A DNA stretch of 35,047 bases, taken from Bacteroidales bacterium (GTDB lineage: Bacteria; Bacteroidota; Bacteroidia; Bacteroidales; VadinHA17). A program made the translations under genes and the position numbers. Below are positions 9,258 to 17,609 of the stretch, in pieces (the stretch's first letter is position 1; each line of letters opens with the position of its first letter). The notes below the pieces were generated by a model, which searched no databases, was not told the origin of the DNA, and saw nothing but the letters and a program-made list of their open reading frames with translations. The DNA lies in the NCBI GenBank assembly GCA_017882345.1, contig JADGPT010000007.1, forward strand, positions 1 to 35,047, read 5' to 3'.

Positions 9258-10290
9258 CTTTTGAACTATAAGTTAATAATTCGGCCATCAACTCATGTAA
9301 ATTCACTGAAGCGCAAGCTATCAGCGTATCGGCAGCTCCATAATAAATAAATAAAGTATCACCAAACACGGCAGTTCCGGTTGGGAATACCACATTATTT
9401 ACTTCTCCTTTTAATTCCCAATCATATTGAGGTGAGAAAAGAGCATAAGGTAATCTTGCAATTTCTTTTACAGGGTCATCTAAATCCAGTAAAGCAGCAC
9501 AGGCGGAATAAACGTGATCCGGACCAATATGTTCCACTCCATGGTAAATCAACAGCCAGCCATGTTCTGTTTCGATAGGAGGACATCCACTGCCAATATA
9601 GCTTGACTCATGGGCATGAACCGGGTCGAGTACAATATACTCCTGCAGATTGAGAAAATAATCATCCCAGAATTCTTTGGTGAGATCCTCTAAGCTTTTT
9701 ACCGATACAATTTGAATTCCAGGCCTTATCCTGTGTAGAAATACAAGATTGCCATCAATTCTCCTGGGAAAGAATACTACATTTTTATCCCACAGCATCA
9801 TCTTTTTTTCGGGATCTGCTGCATGAAAGTAAAATTTATGATTAAGGTAATAGTTCTCATTTACCTTTCCGGCAGATTCAGCAAGAAATACAAATTCCGC
9901 ATAAGTAATAGGAGGTACAATGATCCTTCGGTCTTTAAATTTTTTCAGATTTTTTGAGATAGCCAAAGACCCCCGTGCATTTATCCCATCGTATCCTGTA
10001 TATGTCAAATAATAAAGGTCATCTATCTTCACAATACGTGCATCTTCGACGCCATGGGATTCATATTCACATTCAGGAACAAGAATAGGTTTATCCCACC
10101 TTTCAACCACGGTTAAAGGGCCATCAAGTTTACAATAACCAATACTTGAATAGTTTCCTTGTTGTACTGCCCTGTAAAAAACATGAACACTGTCACCTTC
10201 GCGTATCACTGCAGGATTCAGCACGCCTTCATTCTCAAACTCGAGCTGGGTTTTCTCTAGTAATATACCTTCTTTTTTTACACCTATCAT
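9247..10290 (-). CDS. GH130 family mannoside phosphorylase/hydrolase-type enzyme
   Basis: 347 aa; NPAVIREGDSVHVFYRAV, HGVEDARIVKIDDLYYLTYTGYDG, FFPRRIDGNLVFLHRI, GCPPIETEHGWLLIYHGVE. Start overlaps the preceding-gene junction by 11 bp. Confidence 0.88.
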   Translation of the reverse strand: MIGVKKEGILLEKTQLEFENEGVLNPAVIREGDSVHVFYRAVQQGNYSSIGYCKLDGPLTVVERWDKPILVPECEYESHGVEDARIVKIDDLYYLTYTGYDGINARGSLAISKNLKKFKDRRIIVPPITYAEFVFLAESAGKVNENYYLNHKFYFHAADPEKKMMLWDKNVVFFPRRIDGNLVFLHRIRPGIQIVSVKSLEDLTKEFWDDYFLNLQEYIVLDPVHAHESSYIGSGCPPIETEHGWLLIYHGVEHIGPDHVYSACAALLDLDDPVKEIARLPYALFSPQYDWELKGEVNNVVFPTGTAVFGDTLFIYYGAADTLIACASVNLHELMAELLTYSSKDEK

Positions 10291-10396
10291 GGTTTATATA
10301 GTCCTTTTATTATATAAAATTCACACCTGGACATATCAGCCAGGTGCAGTTTACATATTTCACAGTGCAAAGGTGAGGAACTAAAGCGCCATGAGT

Positions 10397-10431
10397 GTTA
10401 CAGAACTTCAGGAAAAAGTTACATGATTCAC
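10397..10431 (-). promoter_or_regulatory. Operator-like site S2: GTGAATC-ATGTAAC-N14-CTGTAAC
   Basis: Reverse complement reads gtgaatcatgtaactttttcctgaagttctgtaac, about 106 bp upstream of the GH130 gene starting at 10290. Confidence 0.7.
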
Positions 10432-10517
10432 ATATATCAATCCAGTGATATTCCCAGACTGTATTTGAAATAACAAAAAATAGTTTTGGAACCGGGGGAA
10501 AGCAGAAAAGAGTTACT

Positions 10518-10970
10518 CTAGAGTGATATGGATTTTGTATTCGCTATATACCATTCTAAGGTTTTTTCTAATTTCTGAGTATGAAAGATTGTGGCAATAA
10601 CCTTCTGTAATCTCATAAAAGCAGTTTCACTCTTAACAATATAATCATAAGCATTATGACGCATACAGTTTATAGCCACCTCAATTTTATCCTGTGCGGA
10701 TAACATCACTACCGGAATATTGGGATTGATTGCTTTTATTTTATCTAAGGTGTGTATTCCATTCATTGCAAATTTATCAACACTGTCGAGATGATAATCC
10801 AGGATGATCAGATCTGGATTATGTGACAAGTTCTCTACACAAAGCTCTCCCGTCGCGAATGTTTCAAGTTTAAAATCGGGATATTGGAGAAATTCAATTT
10901 CCACTAATTTTAAATACATTGCATCGTCTTCTACTATAAAAAGCGTTCTTTTATAATTGGAATTCATCAT
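10518..10970 (-). CDS. Stand-alone response regulator receiver (CheY-like)
   Basis: 150 aa; LFIVEDDAMYLKLVEIEFL, PDLIILDYHLD, IPVVMLSAQDK, AYDYIVKSE. No output domain. ATG overlaps the stop of the kinase gene. Confidence 0.92.
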   Translation of the reverse strand: MMNSNYKRTLFIVEDDAMYLKLVEIEFLQYPDFKLETFATGELCVENLSHNPDLIILDYHLDSVDKFAMNGIHTLDKIKAINPNIPVVMLSAQDKIEVAINCMRHNAYDYIVKSETAFMRLQKVIATIFHTQKLEKTLEWYIANTKSISL

Positions 10971-13900
10971 TTAGTATTTTTAATCAGGTTAAACTCTTCC
11001 TCCAATTCATCGCATGCTCTATTACAAACATTTTCAACCTGTATAACCAAGTCGTGTATTTTATCTGTCTGTTTCCGGGTGCTGGCATATTCCTGAATTT
11101 TTTTTGCCATATTTTCGAAATCAGCGCTTATTCCCACAATTGAAAACGAGGGGATCATTTTATGTACTGTTGTGTATAATAAATTCCAGTCTTTAGAGAG
11201 TAAGCTTTGGTTCATAATTTTGATTAAAGCTGGAGTTTGTTCCAGATAAAGGGAAATCATCTCCATCATTAAGGAAGGATCGGACTTTGTACGCTGTTTT
11301 AAAAAATCCAGGTTAGTGCATTTTAACTTTATACTTTCATCGTTTAAGATTTCTGTATTTTCGTTTAAAACTATTGTTTTCTTTACAAACCCGACTATTT
11401 TACTATACAATAATCTTTCGTCTACGGGCTTGGCAATGTAATCATTCATACCAACAGCCTTACATTTTGCTAAATCTACGGTGGTTACATCAGCTGTCAG
11501 GGCAATTATGGGGATAACAGAATTCATCGTGTTCCTTATGTATTCTGTAGCTTCAAACCCATTCATTTCAGGCATCTGCAAGTCCATCAAAATAATATCG
11601 TAAGATTTGGCATGAAGCTTTTCGATAGCTATTTTCCCATTGGCAGCAATATCGCATTCAAATCCGAAATCATCCAGGAGTGTTCTCATTAATAATTGGT
11701 TGAGTGCAATATCTTCTACAACCAGCACTTTTACGTTTGTGATTTCAGTATCTAATTCAACTATTTCAGGTTCTATTTCAGCATCCGCTTTCGTTTGCCT
11801 GAAAGTCAAAATAAAACTAAAAGTGGAACCCTCGCCAATTTTACTTTTCACAGAAATGCTTCCACCCTGATGTTCCACTAATTGTTTGACAATGGCAAGT
11901 CCTAATCCTGTGCCACCGTACAGTCTGGCAGTACCGCTGGAAGCCTGCTGAAAGTTTTCAAAAATCTTATCTATTTTATCTACTGCTATTCCGATTCCTG
12001 TATCTGAAATGGAAAATTGAATTTTTACTTTCTCTTCATCTTCACTCAGCAATTGAATGCTGACCATAATTTTCCCTTTTGACGTAAATTTGACTGAATT
12101 GCTTACAAGATTTAGAATGATCTGGTGCAAGCGCACAGGATCGCCAATAAGTACCTCAGGAATCTTTTCATCATATTTTTTAACCAATATTAAATTCTTT
12201 TCCTGAATTTTTGTCTCAAACAAATGAAGCATTGCGGATATTGATAACGACATTTTGAAAGGAATCTGCTCAAATGTTATTTTACCGGCATCTACTTTTG
12301 CCAGGTCGAGAATGTCGTTAATGAGTACGATTAAAGAGTCGCCACTAATTTTAATGGCTGTTAGATATTCTTTTTGTTTTGCAGACAAATCTGTTTTCAT
12401 TAACACTTTTGTAAATCCGATAATCGCATTCATAGGAGTGCGGATTTCATGGCTCATATTTGACAGGAACTGTTGTTTCGCCTTCACTGCATTTTCTGCT
12501 ATCAGAGTGGCGTTTTCGGCTTTTATTTTTGCCTCCTCAGCTAATCCAGTTGCCAGTTCGGCAAATACAATCGCTTCTGTCAATTCAGTAGCAATTCTTT
12601 TTTGGTCGGTAATATCTCTGGCCACGACAACTGCGCCAAGTACATTTCCTCTGTCATCCTTATAAACTGATCCATTGAATAATACATCGGTAAGCTTGCC
12701 ATCCTTATGCCGAAGCGTAAGTGGAGAATCGGCTACAGAGCCATTTGCAAAAACTTCCTGATAAACTTCACGGGCTTTTTGCGGCTCGGTGAAATAATCA
12801 AAAAAGTCGGTATCTGTAAGTTTTTCGCGATTTATCCCCATAATATTAGCTGTTGCCTGATTCATATCAGTGATCTTACCTTTGGGGCTGATAGTAACCA
12901 ATGGATCCAGACTTGCTTCAATCAGACTCAGAGAATATTGTGAAGCTAATTTTAATGAATAGCTGATTTTTTCAAGTTCTTTATTTGCAACTGCCCGTTT
13001 TTCTTTTTCTTCGTTTTGATATACAAGTTCTTTGTCAGCAATGATTAACTCAGCTGCCCGTTTTTCTTTTTCTTCAGTTTGATAAATAAGCTCTTTATCA
13101 GCAATGATTAATTCTGCTGCCCGTTTTTCTTTTTCATCGTTTTGATAAATAAGCTCTTTGTCAGCAATGATTAATTCTGCTGCCCGTTTTTCTTTTTCTT
13201 CGTTTTGAAATACAAGTTCTTTGTTTGCAAGAATTAATTCTGCTGCCCGTTTTTCTTTTTCTTCGTTTTGAAATACAAGTTCCTTATTAGCAAGGATTAA
13301 CTCAGCTGCCCGTTTTTCTTTTTCTTCGTTTTGAAATATAAGTTCCTTATTAGCAAGGATTAACTCAGCTGCCCGTTTTTCTTTTTCTTCGTTTTGGAAA
13401 GCAAGTTCTGTATTCGCTATACTTAACTCAGCAGCCCGTTTTTCTTTTTCATCGTTTTGAAAAGCAAGTTCTTTATTAGCAAGTATTAACTCAGCAGCCC
13501 GTTTTTCTTTTTCATCGTTTTGAAAAGCAAGTTCTTTGTTAGCAAGTATTAACTCAGCTGCCCGTTTTTCTTTTTCATCGTTTTGAAAAGCAAGTTCTTT
13601 GTTTGCTATAATTAACTCTGCTGCCCGTTTTTCTTTTTCATCGTTTTGAAAAGCAAGTTCTTTGTTTGCCACTCTTAATTCAGTTGCCCATTTTTGCTCT
13701 GCAGTGTCTCTGGCCACCAATACAGCACCAAGCACTTTGCCACTTTCATCTTTATAAACAGATCCATTGAATAACACTTCGGTAAGCCTACCGTTTTTAT
13801 GGCGAAATGTAAGCGGAGAATCGGTAACAAATCCTTTTGCGAATACTTCCTGGTAAACCTCAAACGCTTTTTGTGGTTCCGTGAAATAATCAAAGAAATT

Positions 13901-14059
13901 TGTGCCAATAAGTTTTTTACGTTTAATACCTGTTATGTCCACTTTTGCCTGATTCATATCAGTAATTATGCCTTCAGTATTGAAAGCAATCAATGGGTCA
14001 AGACTTGCTTCTATTAAACTGCTGGCATATAGAGATTCATGTAACTTTGTTTTTTCCAT
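10967..14059 (-). CDS. Hybrid sensor histidine kinase: PAS - (21 aa)x11 coiled coil - PAS - HisKA - HATPase - REC - Hpt
   Basis: 1030 aa; two near-duplicate PAS domains (SLIEASLDPL...FFDYFTEPQKA...FNGSVYKD), FLSNMSHEIRTPMNAIIGF, ATP-binding DTGIGI and GGTGLGLAI, REC DIILMDLQMPEMNG, C-terminal Hpt-like TTVHKMIPSF. Confidence 0.95.
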   Translation of the reverse strand: MEKTKLHESLYASSLIEASLDPLIAFNTEGIITDMNQAKVDITGIKRKKLIGTNFFDYFTEPQKAFEVYQEVFAKGFVTDSPLTFRHKNGRLTEVLFNGSVYKDESGKVLGAVLVARDTAEQKWATELRVANKELAFQNDEKEKRAAELIIANKELAFQNDEKEKRAAELILANKELAFQNDEKEKRAAELILANKELAFQNDEKEKRAAELSIANTELAFQNEEKEKRAAELILANKELIFQNEEKEKRAAELILANKELVFQNEEKEKRAAELILANKELVFQNEEKEKRAAELIIADKELIYQNDEKEKRAAELIIADKELIYQTEEKEKRAAELIIADKELVYQNEEKEKRAVANKELEKISYSLKLASQYSLSLIEASLDPLVTISPKGKITDMNQATANIMGINREKLTDTDFFDYFTEPQKAREVYQEVFANGSVADSPLTLRHKDGKLTDVLFNGSVYKDDRGNVLGAVVVARDITDQKRIATELTEAIVFAELATGLAEEAKIKAENATLIAENAVKAKQQFLSNMSHEIRTPMNAIIGFTKVLMKTDLSAKQKEYLTAIKISGDSLIVLINDILDLAKVDAGKITFEQIPFKMSLSISAMLHLFETKIQEKNLILVKKYDEKIPEVLIGDPVRLHQIILNLVSNSVKFTSKGKIMVSIQLLSEDEEKVKIQFSISDTGIGIAVDKIDKIFENFQQASSGTARLYGGTGLGLAIVKQLVEHQGGSISVKSKIGEGSTFSFILTFRQTKADAEIEPEIVELDTEITNVKVLVVEDIALNQLLMRTLLDDFGFECDIAANGKIAIEKLHAKSYDIILMDLQMPEMNGFEATEYIRNTMNSVIPIIALTADVTTVDLAKCKAVGMNDYIAKPVDERLLYSKIVGFVKKTIVLNENTEILNDESIKLKCTNLDFLKQRTKSDPSLMMEMISLYLEQTPALIKIMNQSLLSKDWNLLYTTVHKMIPSFSIVGISADFENMAKKIQEYASTRKQTDKIHDLVIQVENVCNRACDELEEEFNLIKNTK
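12974..13666 (-). repeat. 11 tandem 63-bp in-frame repeats encoding (N/D)KEL.(F/Y)QN(D/E)EKEKRAAELI.A
   Basis: Counted directly in the translation; 21 aa = exactly three heptads. Lies between the two PAS domains of the hybrid kinase. Confidence 0.93.
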
Positions 14060-14111
14060 TTTATTTTAAAATTACGCTTTATAAAAGTTGATTGATTCAG
14101 TTTTTTCAATC

Positions 14112-14678
14112 TTAATTGCCAATTTCTTCAATCGGTTTTCGTCTTTTATATTTTAGATTTTTGAAATGTGATGGAGTGAGTCCCGTTATTTTTTTAAATT
14201 GAGTGGATAAGTGAGCTACGCTGCTGTAGTGCAACTTCCAGGCTATTTCTGTAAGGGTAAGTTCATGATAAATAATCAGTTCTTTTACACGTTCTATTTT
14301 ATGAGAAATGATGAATTTTTCGATGGTAGTTCCTTGAACTTCAGAAAATAAGTTAGCCAGATAAGTATAGTCGTAATCTAATTTTTCGCTTAAATAGTCA
14401 GAAAAATTAACTTTAGGTAATTCATCTGTATAATGAATCATCTCTATTATTACATTTTTTATCCTTTCAATGAGAACTGCTTTCTTGTCATCCATCAGCT
14501 CCAGTCCTGATCTTTGCAATGCAATTCTTATTTGCTCCCGCTGATCTGATGTGATATTTTCCATAATATCTACGACTCCCATATCAACGAGGATGAAATG
14601 CAGGCCGAGTTTTTTCAATTCTTCTTTCACCAGCATTTTGCATCGCATGCTGACCATATATTTGATAAAGATCTTCAA
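14112..14678 (-). CDS. AraC-family transcriptional regulator with HMA-like N-terminal domain (paralogue 1, one Cys)
   Basis: 188 aa; C-terminal AraC HTH (LTLTEIAWKLHYSSVAHLSTQFKKITGLTPSHFKNLK); N-terminal MKIFIKYMVSMRCKMLVKEELKKLGL resembles a heavy-metal-associated fold with a degenerate CxxC. Confidence 0.85.
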   Translation of the reverse strand: MKIFIKYMVSMRCKMLVKEELKKLGLHFILVDMGVVDIMENITSDQREQIRIALQRSGLELMDDKKAVLIERIKNVIIEMIHYTDELPKVNFSDYLSEKLDYDYTYLANLFSEVQGTTIEKFIISHKIERVKELIIYHELTLTEIAWKLHYSSVAHLSTQFKKITGLTPSHFKNLKYKRRKPIEEIGN

Positions 14679-14765
14679 AATGTAAATTGGTTTAGATTAT
14701 ATTGAGAAAAATTACTCCTTCAATAAAAGTTACATCAATTTCAGACAAAACTTCATTTTTTAAAA

Positions 14766-15872
14766 TTAGTTATTTATATCTGATTTTTTTGAAATCTTTT
14801 TTATTTTTAATATTGAGGGCATAGTATCGCCTAACAAGAATCCCCACGGCTTTAAGGGTTCTATATTGTCGCACATGAGTTTAACAATGGCAAGTAATGG
14901 CATGGAAAGAAACATACCAGGTATACCCCATAAAACATTTCCGGCAAGTACCACTATTATAGAGAATAGTGCATTGATTTTTACTTTTGAGGCAACAATG
15001 TAGGGAACGATATAATTATTGTCTATCAGCTGAATGACATAATAGGCTACAATAACATAAAAGGCGTACCATGGTGTTGATTTGGTAACCAGCGCAACCA
15101 TCATAGGCAATGCTACTGCAACGATTCCACCAATATACGGTATAACGTTAAGCAATGCTGCAAGAATTCCAAGAATGATAGCGTATTCAATGCCCAGTAT
15201 CAAAAGAGCTGCAGTATTCATTATTGCCATCAATCCTGCTTCAATAGCCAGTCCTACAAGATAGTGTTGAATAACAGTTTTGATCTGGGTAACTATTTCT
15301 TTCACCTTACTCTGGTGGTTCGGTCCAACAAGCCTTTGGATAGATTCGAGTAACAGAGGCTGATAAAATAATATCATAAAGATATAAAATGGAATTAAGA
15401 GCAGTATTACTAATCCATTGCCAAGGACGACGAGTGTTTGTCCGATTGCAGCGGTACTGGTGTTGATTAATTCACCCTGTGCTTTTGTAATCCATTCATG
15501 GATCTTTTGTGGGTCCTTATCGAAATAATCTGCAGCATCAGTAATGGTTTGGTTAAGTAAGGTGGTAAATTTTTCAACGAGTAGCGGCCATGAATCGCTG
15601 AACCGGCTTGCCTGCGAAAATAAAACAGCACCAAATGCGGCAATGACAAAAAAGGTAATTAACAGGGTAATTGTAATTGCAATTACCCTGTTAATTTTTA
15701 GCCTTACAAAAAAATTTACGACAGGGTGTAGTACTATTGCTAAGATTAAAGAGAAAACGATAGGAATAATAATACTTTTAGCGATGTACATTATTGCTAA
15801 TAAGGCAATAAAGCCCACTAAAAAGATAGTCACCTTTACATAAAAAGGTAATTTTAATTCTTCACCTGACAC
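14766..15872 (-). CDS. AI-2E family transporter (PerM/TqsA-like)
   Basis: 368 aa; multi-TM, LGILAALLNVIPYIGGIVAVALPMMVAL and YYVIQLIDNNYIVPYIVASKVKINALFSIIVVLAG signature. Confidence 0.9.
   Translation of the reverse strand: MSGEELKLPFYVKVTIFLVGFIALLAIMYIAKSIIIPIVFSLILAIVLHPVVNFFVRLKINRVIAITITLLITFFVIAAFGAVLFSQASRFSDSWPLLVEKFTTLLNQTITDAADYFDKDPQKIHEWITKAQGELINTSTAAIGQTLVVLGNGLVILLLIPFYIFMILFYQPLLLESIQRLVGPNHQSKVKEIVTQIKTVIQHYLVGLAIEAGLMAIMNTAALLILGIEYAIILGILAALLNVIPYIGGIVAVALPMMVALVTKSTPWYAFYVIVAYYVIQLIDNNYIVPYIVASKVKINALFSIIVVLAGNVLWGIPGMFLSMPLLAIVKLMCDNIEPLKPWGFLLGDTMPSILKIKKISKKSDINN
15657..15696. repeat. Perfect 17-bp inverted repeat (6-nt loop) inside the AI-2E transporter gene
   Basis: aattaacagggtaattg - taattg - caattaccctgttaatt; arms are exact reverse complements. 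Confidence 0.95.
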
Positions 15873-15876
15873 AGCT

Positions 15877-16266
15877 TTAAGAGTTCATTTCTTTTTTGTG
15901 AAAAAAATGTTGAAATATGGCCTGACCGATGGATTTAATTATTTCAGAATTTTGAGCAACAATGTTTGTTACCCCAAACTGAAGGATAGAACCAATAAGT
16001 TTCCTAATCAGATTACCAGATGTTCCCACAAATATTTTTTTAGAAAGGAACCCGCCGGCTAAACCCATAGCTGTGCCTGAAATGTTATCGATCAGATACG
16101 GTGATGAAGAGATCTCCTTCAATGTATGCATTAGAAGATTGACAGGCTTTAAGCTTTCATAAGTAAGATAGAATTGATCTTTCAATAACTGGCCTTTTAT
16201 AACTTGTTCCGCTTCCAATAATTGAATTGCATCTTTAAGCCCGGGTTTGGAGGTTATGTTTTGCAT
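15877..16266 (-). CDS. Conserved hypothetical protein in stress-membrane operon
   Basis: 129 aa ORF packed between neighbours (4 bp and 6 bp gaps); glycine-rich hydrophobic segment GTAMGLAGGFLSKKIFVG. Confidence 0.65.
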   Translation of the reverse strand: MQNITSKPGLKDAIQLLEAEQVIKGQLLKDQFYLTYESLKPVNLLMHTLKEISSSPYLIDNISGTAMGLAGGFLSKKIFVGTSGNLIRKLIGSILQFGVTNIVAQNSEIIKSIGQAIFQHFFHKKEMNS

Positions 16267-16272
16267 ATATTC

Positions 16273-16614
16273 TTATTTAAGCATCAGTTTGATGAAATAA
16301 TTTCCAACAAGCTTCTTGATCCATTTATGCATAAAGAAATGAATGACAATACCTGCAAGAATATAAAAGGCAGCTACCACAAAAAATCCGTAGAATATTT
16401 TGCCAAGGATATCGCCCAACCATAAAGCTATTCCCAGATTTAAAAAAAGCATGAATGTTACAATAAGTACAAAGACAATTGAGTTCGGTACCAAAGAAGA
16501 TACAATATCGGTTGACTTGTCAAGAGTTTTTAGCTTAACTAACTCAAGACTTGTTTTCCCAAAATCAGTAGCTCTTTCCAGCAGCGATTCAAGTAATTTG
16601 GTATTATCTTCCAT
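16273..16614 (-). CDS. Small membrane protein, phage-holin-superfamily/YqjE-like
   Basis: 113 aa; two hydrophobic segments (VFVLIVTFMLFLNLGIALWLG, GFFVVAAFYILAGIVIHFF) after an amphipathic N-terminus. Confidence 0.6.
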   Translation of the reverse strand: MEDNTKLLESLLERATDFGKTSLELVKLKTLDKSTDIVSSLVPNSIVFVLIVTFMLFLNLGIALWLGDILGKIFYGFFVVAAFYILAGIVIHFFMHKWIKKLVGNYFIKLMLK

Positions 16615-16653
16615 ATCCTGAGTCTTGATAAAGTTGTACGACCAGCAGCATTA

Positions 16654-17067
16654 TCAATTACGTGAACCTTTTGTAATGCTATCTGAAATTGTTAAAAGGA
16701 ATACTGTTTCTTCCTGGGTTGTGAGACGATATTTTATGTTTTCATGGAGTGTCATCAACTGACCTTCATTAAGGGTCAAGATGTCCTTCCTGATATGAAA
16801 TCTAAGCCTGCCTTCAATTATCTGAAATGTGATTGAATCATTTGATTGAAAAGACTTTATTTCTGTTCCTACATGTATTGCAGTAAGGATAATCTGCTTT
16901 TCGGGACTTTTTAAAAGAATCAATGCATTAAGTTCCCCGTTTGCCCAGGTATAACTTTGCTTCATAGTTGCAATTAATGAGGGCAAATTAAATCCTAACA
17001 ATGTACAATCAGAGGATTTGTAAACTTTTGCATGAGGAATTATCTCATTTAATGTTTCCAGTACCAT
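16654..17067 (-). CDS. Cupin-domain protein
   Basis: 137 aa; beta-rich sequence with EGRLRFHIRKDILTLNEGQLMTLHENIKYRLTTQEETVFLLTI, cupin-like. Confidence 0.6.
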   Translation of the reverse strand: MVLETLNEIIPHAKVYKSSDCTLLGFNLPSLIATMKQSYTWANGELNALILLKSPEKQIILTAIHVGTEIKSFQSNDSITFQIIEGRLRFHIRKDILTLNEGQLMTLHENIKYRLTTQEETVFLLTISDSITKGSRN

Positions 17068-17118
17068 GATTAATGTTTTTATTCCGCAATTTAATTTTTA
17101 AACCAGAATGATATCATT

Positions 17119-17397
17119 TCAGCGGGTTGCCGCTTTTACCTCTTTTTTAATTTCTGAAACTTTAGCTTTTGTTTGTTCGGTAATATCAGAAGCCTCTTCC
17201 TTTACCTCATTAAATTTGTCTGAAATGTTGTCAATAATTTCATCAAATTTTTCTTTTAATCCTTCCGCAAAATCTTCTCCCTTTTTAGAGATATTTTTAC
17301 GGGTATTCGAACCTTTTTCAGGGGCAAATAATATCCCTAAAAATGCACCGGCAGCAACACCGGCCAATACGCCTAGTAACACTTTTCCTGAGCTCAT
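17119..17397 (-). CDS. YtxH domain-containing protein
   Basis: 92 aa; GKVLLGVLAGVAAGAFLGILFAPEKGSNTRKNISKKGEDFAEGLKEKFDE, classic YtxH. Confidence 0.9.
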   Translation of the reverse strand: MSSGKVLLGVLAGVAAGAFLGILFAPEKGSNTRKNISKKGEDFAEGLKEKFDEIIDNISDKFNEVKEEASDITEQTKAKVSEIKKEVKAATR

Positions 17398-17435
17398 AAT
17401 TTTATTTATTAATTATTATTTTCAAAACGATGATT

Positions 17436-17591
17436 CTATAGAATTTTTCTTCCTTGTATGATCCTGAGAATTATTGCAATAAGTGCAATAACCAGGAGTA
17501 TATGTATAATTCCTCCGGCACTGTATCCGATAAATCCAATTGCCCAGGCAATAATCAAAATTACTGCGACGACATAAAGTAAATTTCCCAT
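17436..17591 (-). CDS. lmo0937-family small membrane protein (copy A)
   Basis: Own translation, not in the ORF track: MGNLLYVVAVILIIAWAIGFIGYSAGGIIHILLVIALIAIILRIIQGRKIL, 51 aa. Confidence 0.88.
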   Translation of the reverse strand: MGNLLYVVAVILIIAWAIGFIGYSAGGIIHILLVIALIAIILRIIQGRKIL

Positions 17592-17609
17592 GATTTTGAT
17601 TTTAATTGT

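Noticed and set aside
12255-12665. 136-aa plus-strand ORF inside the hybrid kinase
   Set aside because: Fully antisense to HisKA/PAS coding sequence; a shadow ORF.
12974-13666. 63-bp repeats as a CRISPR or noncoding array
   Set aside because: They translate in frame as a coherent 21-aa coiled-coil repeat within the 1030-aa hybrid kinase.
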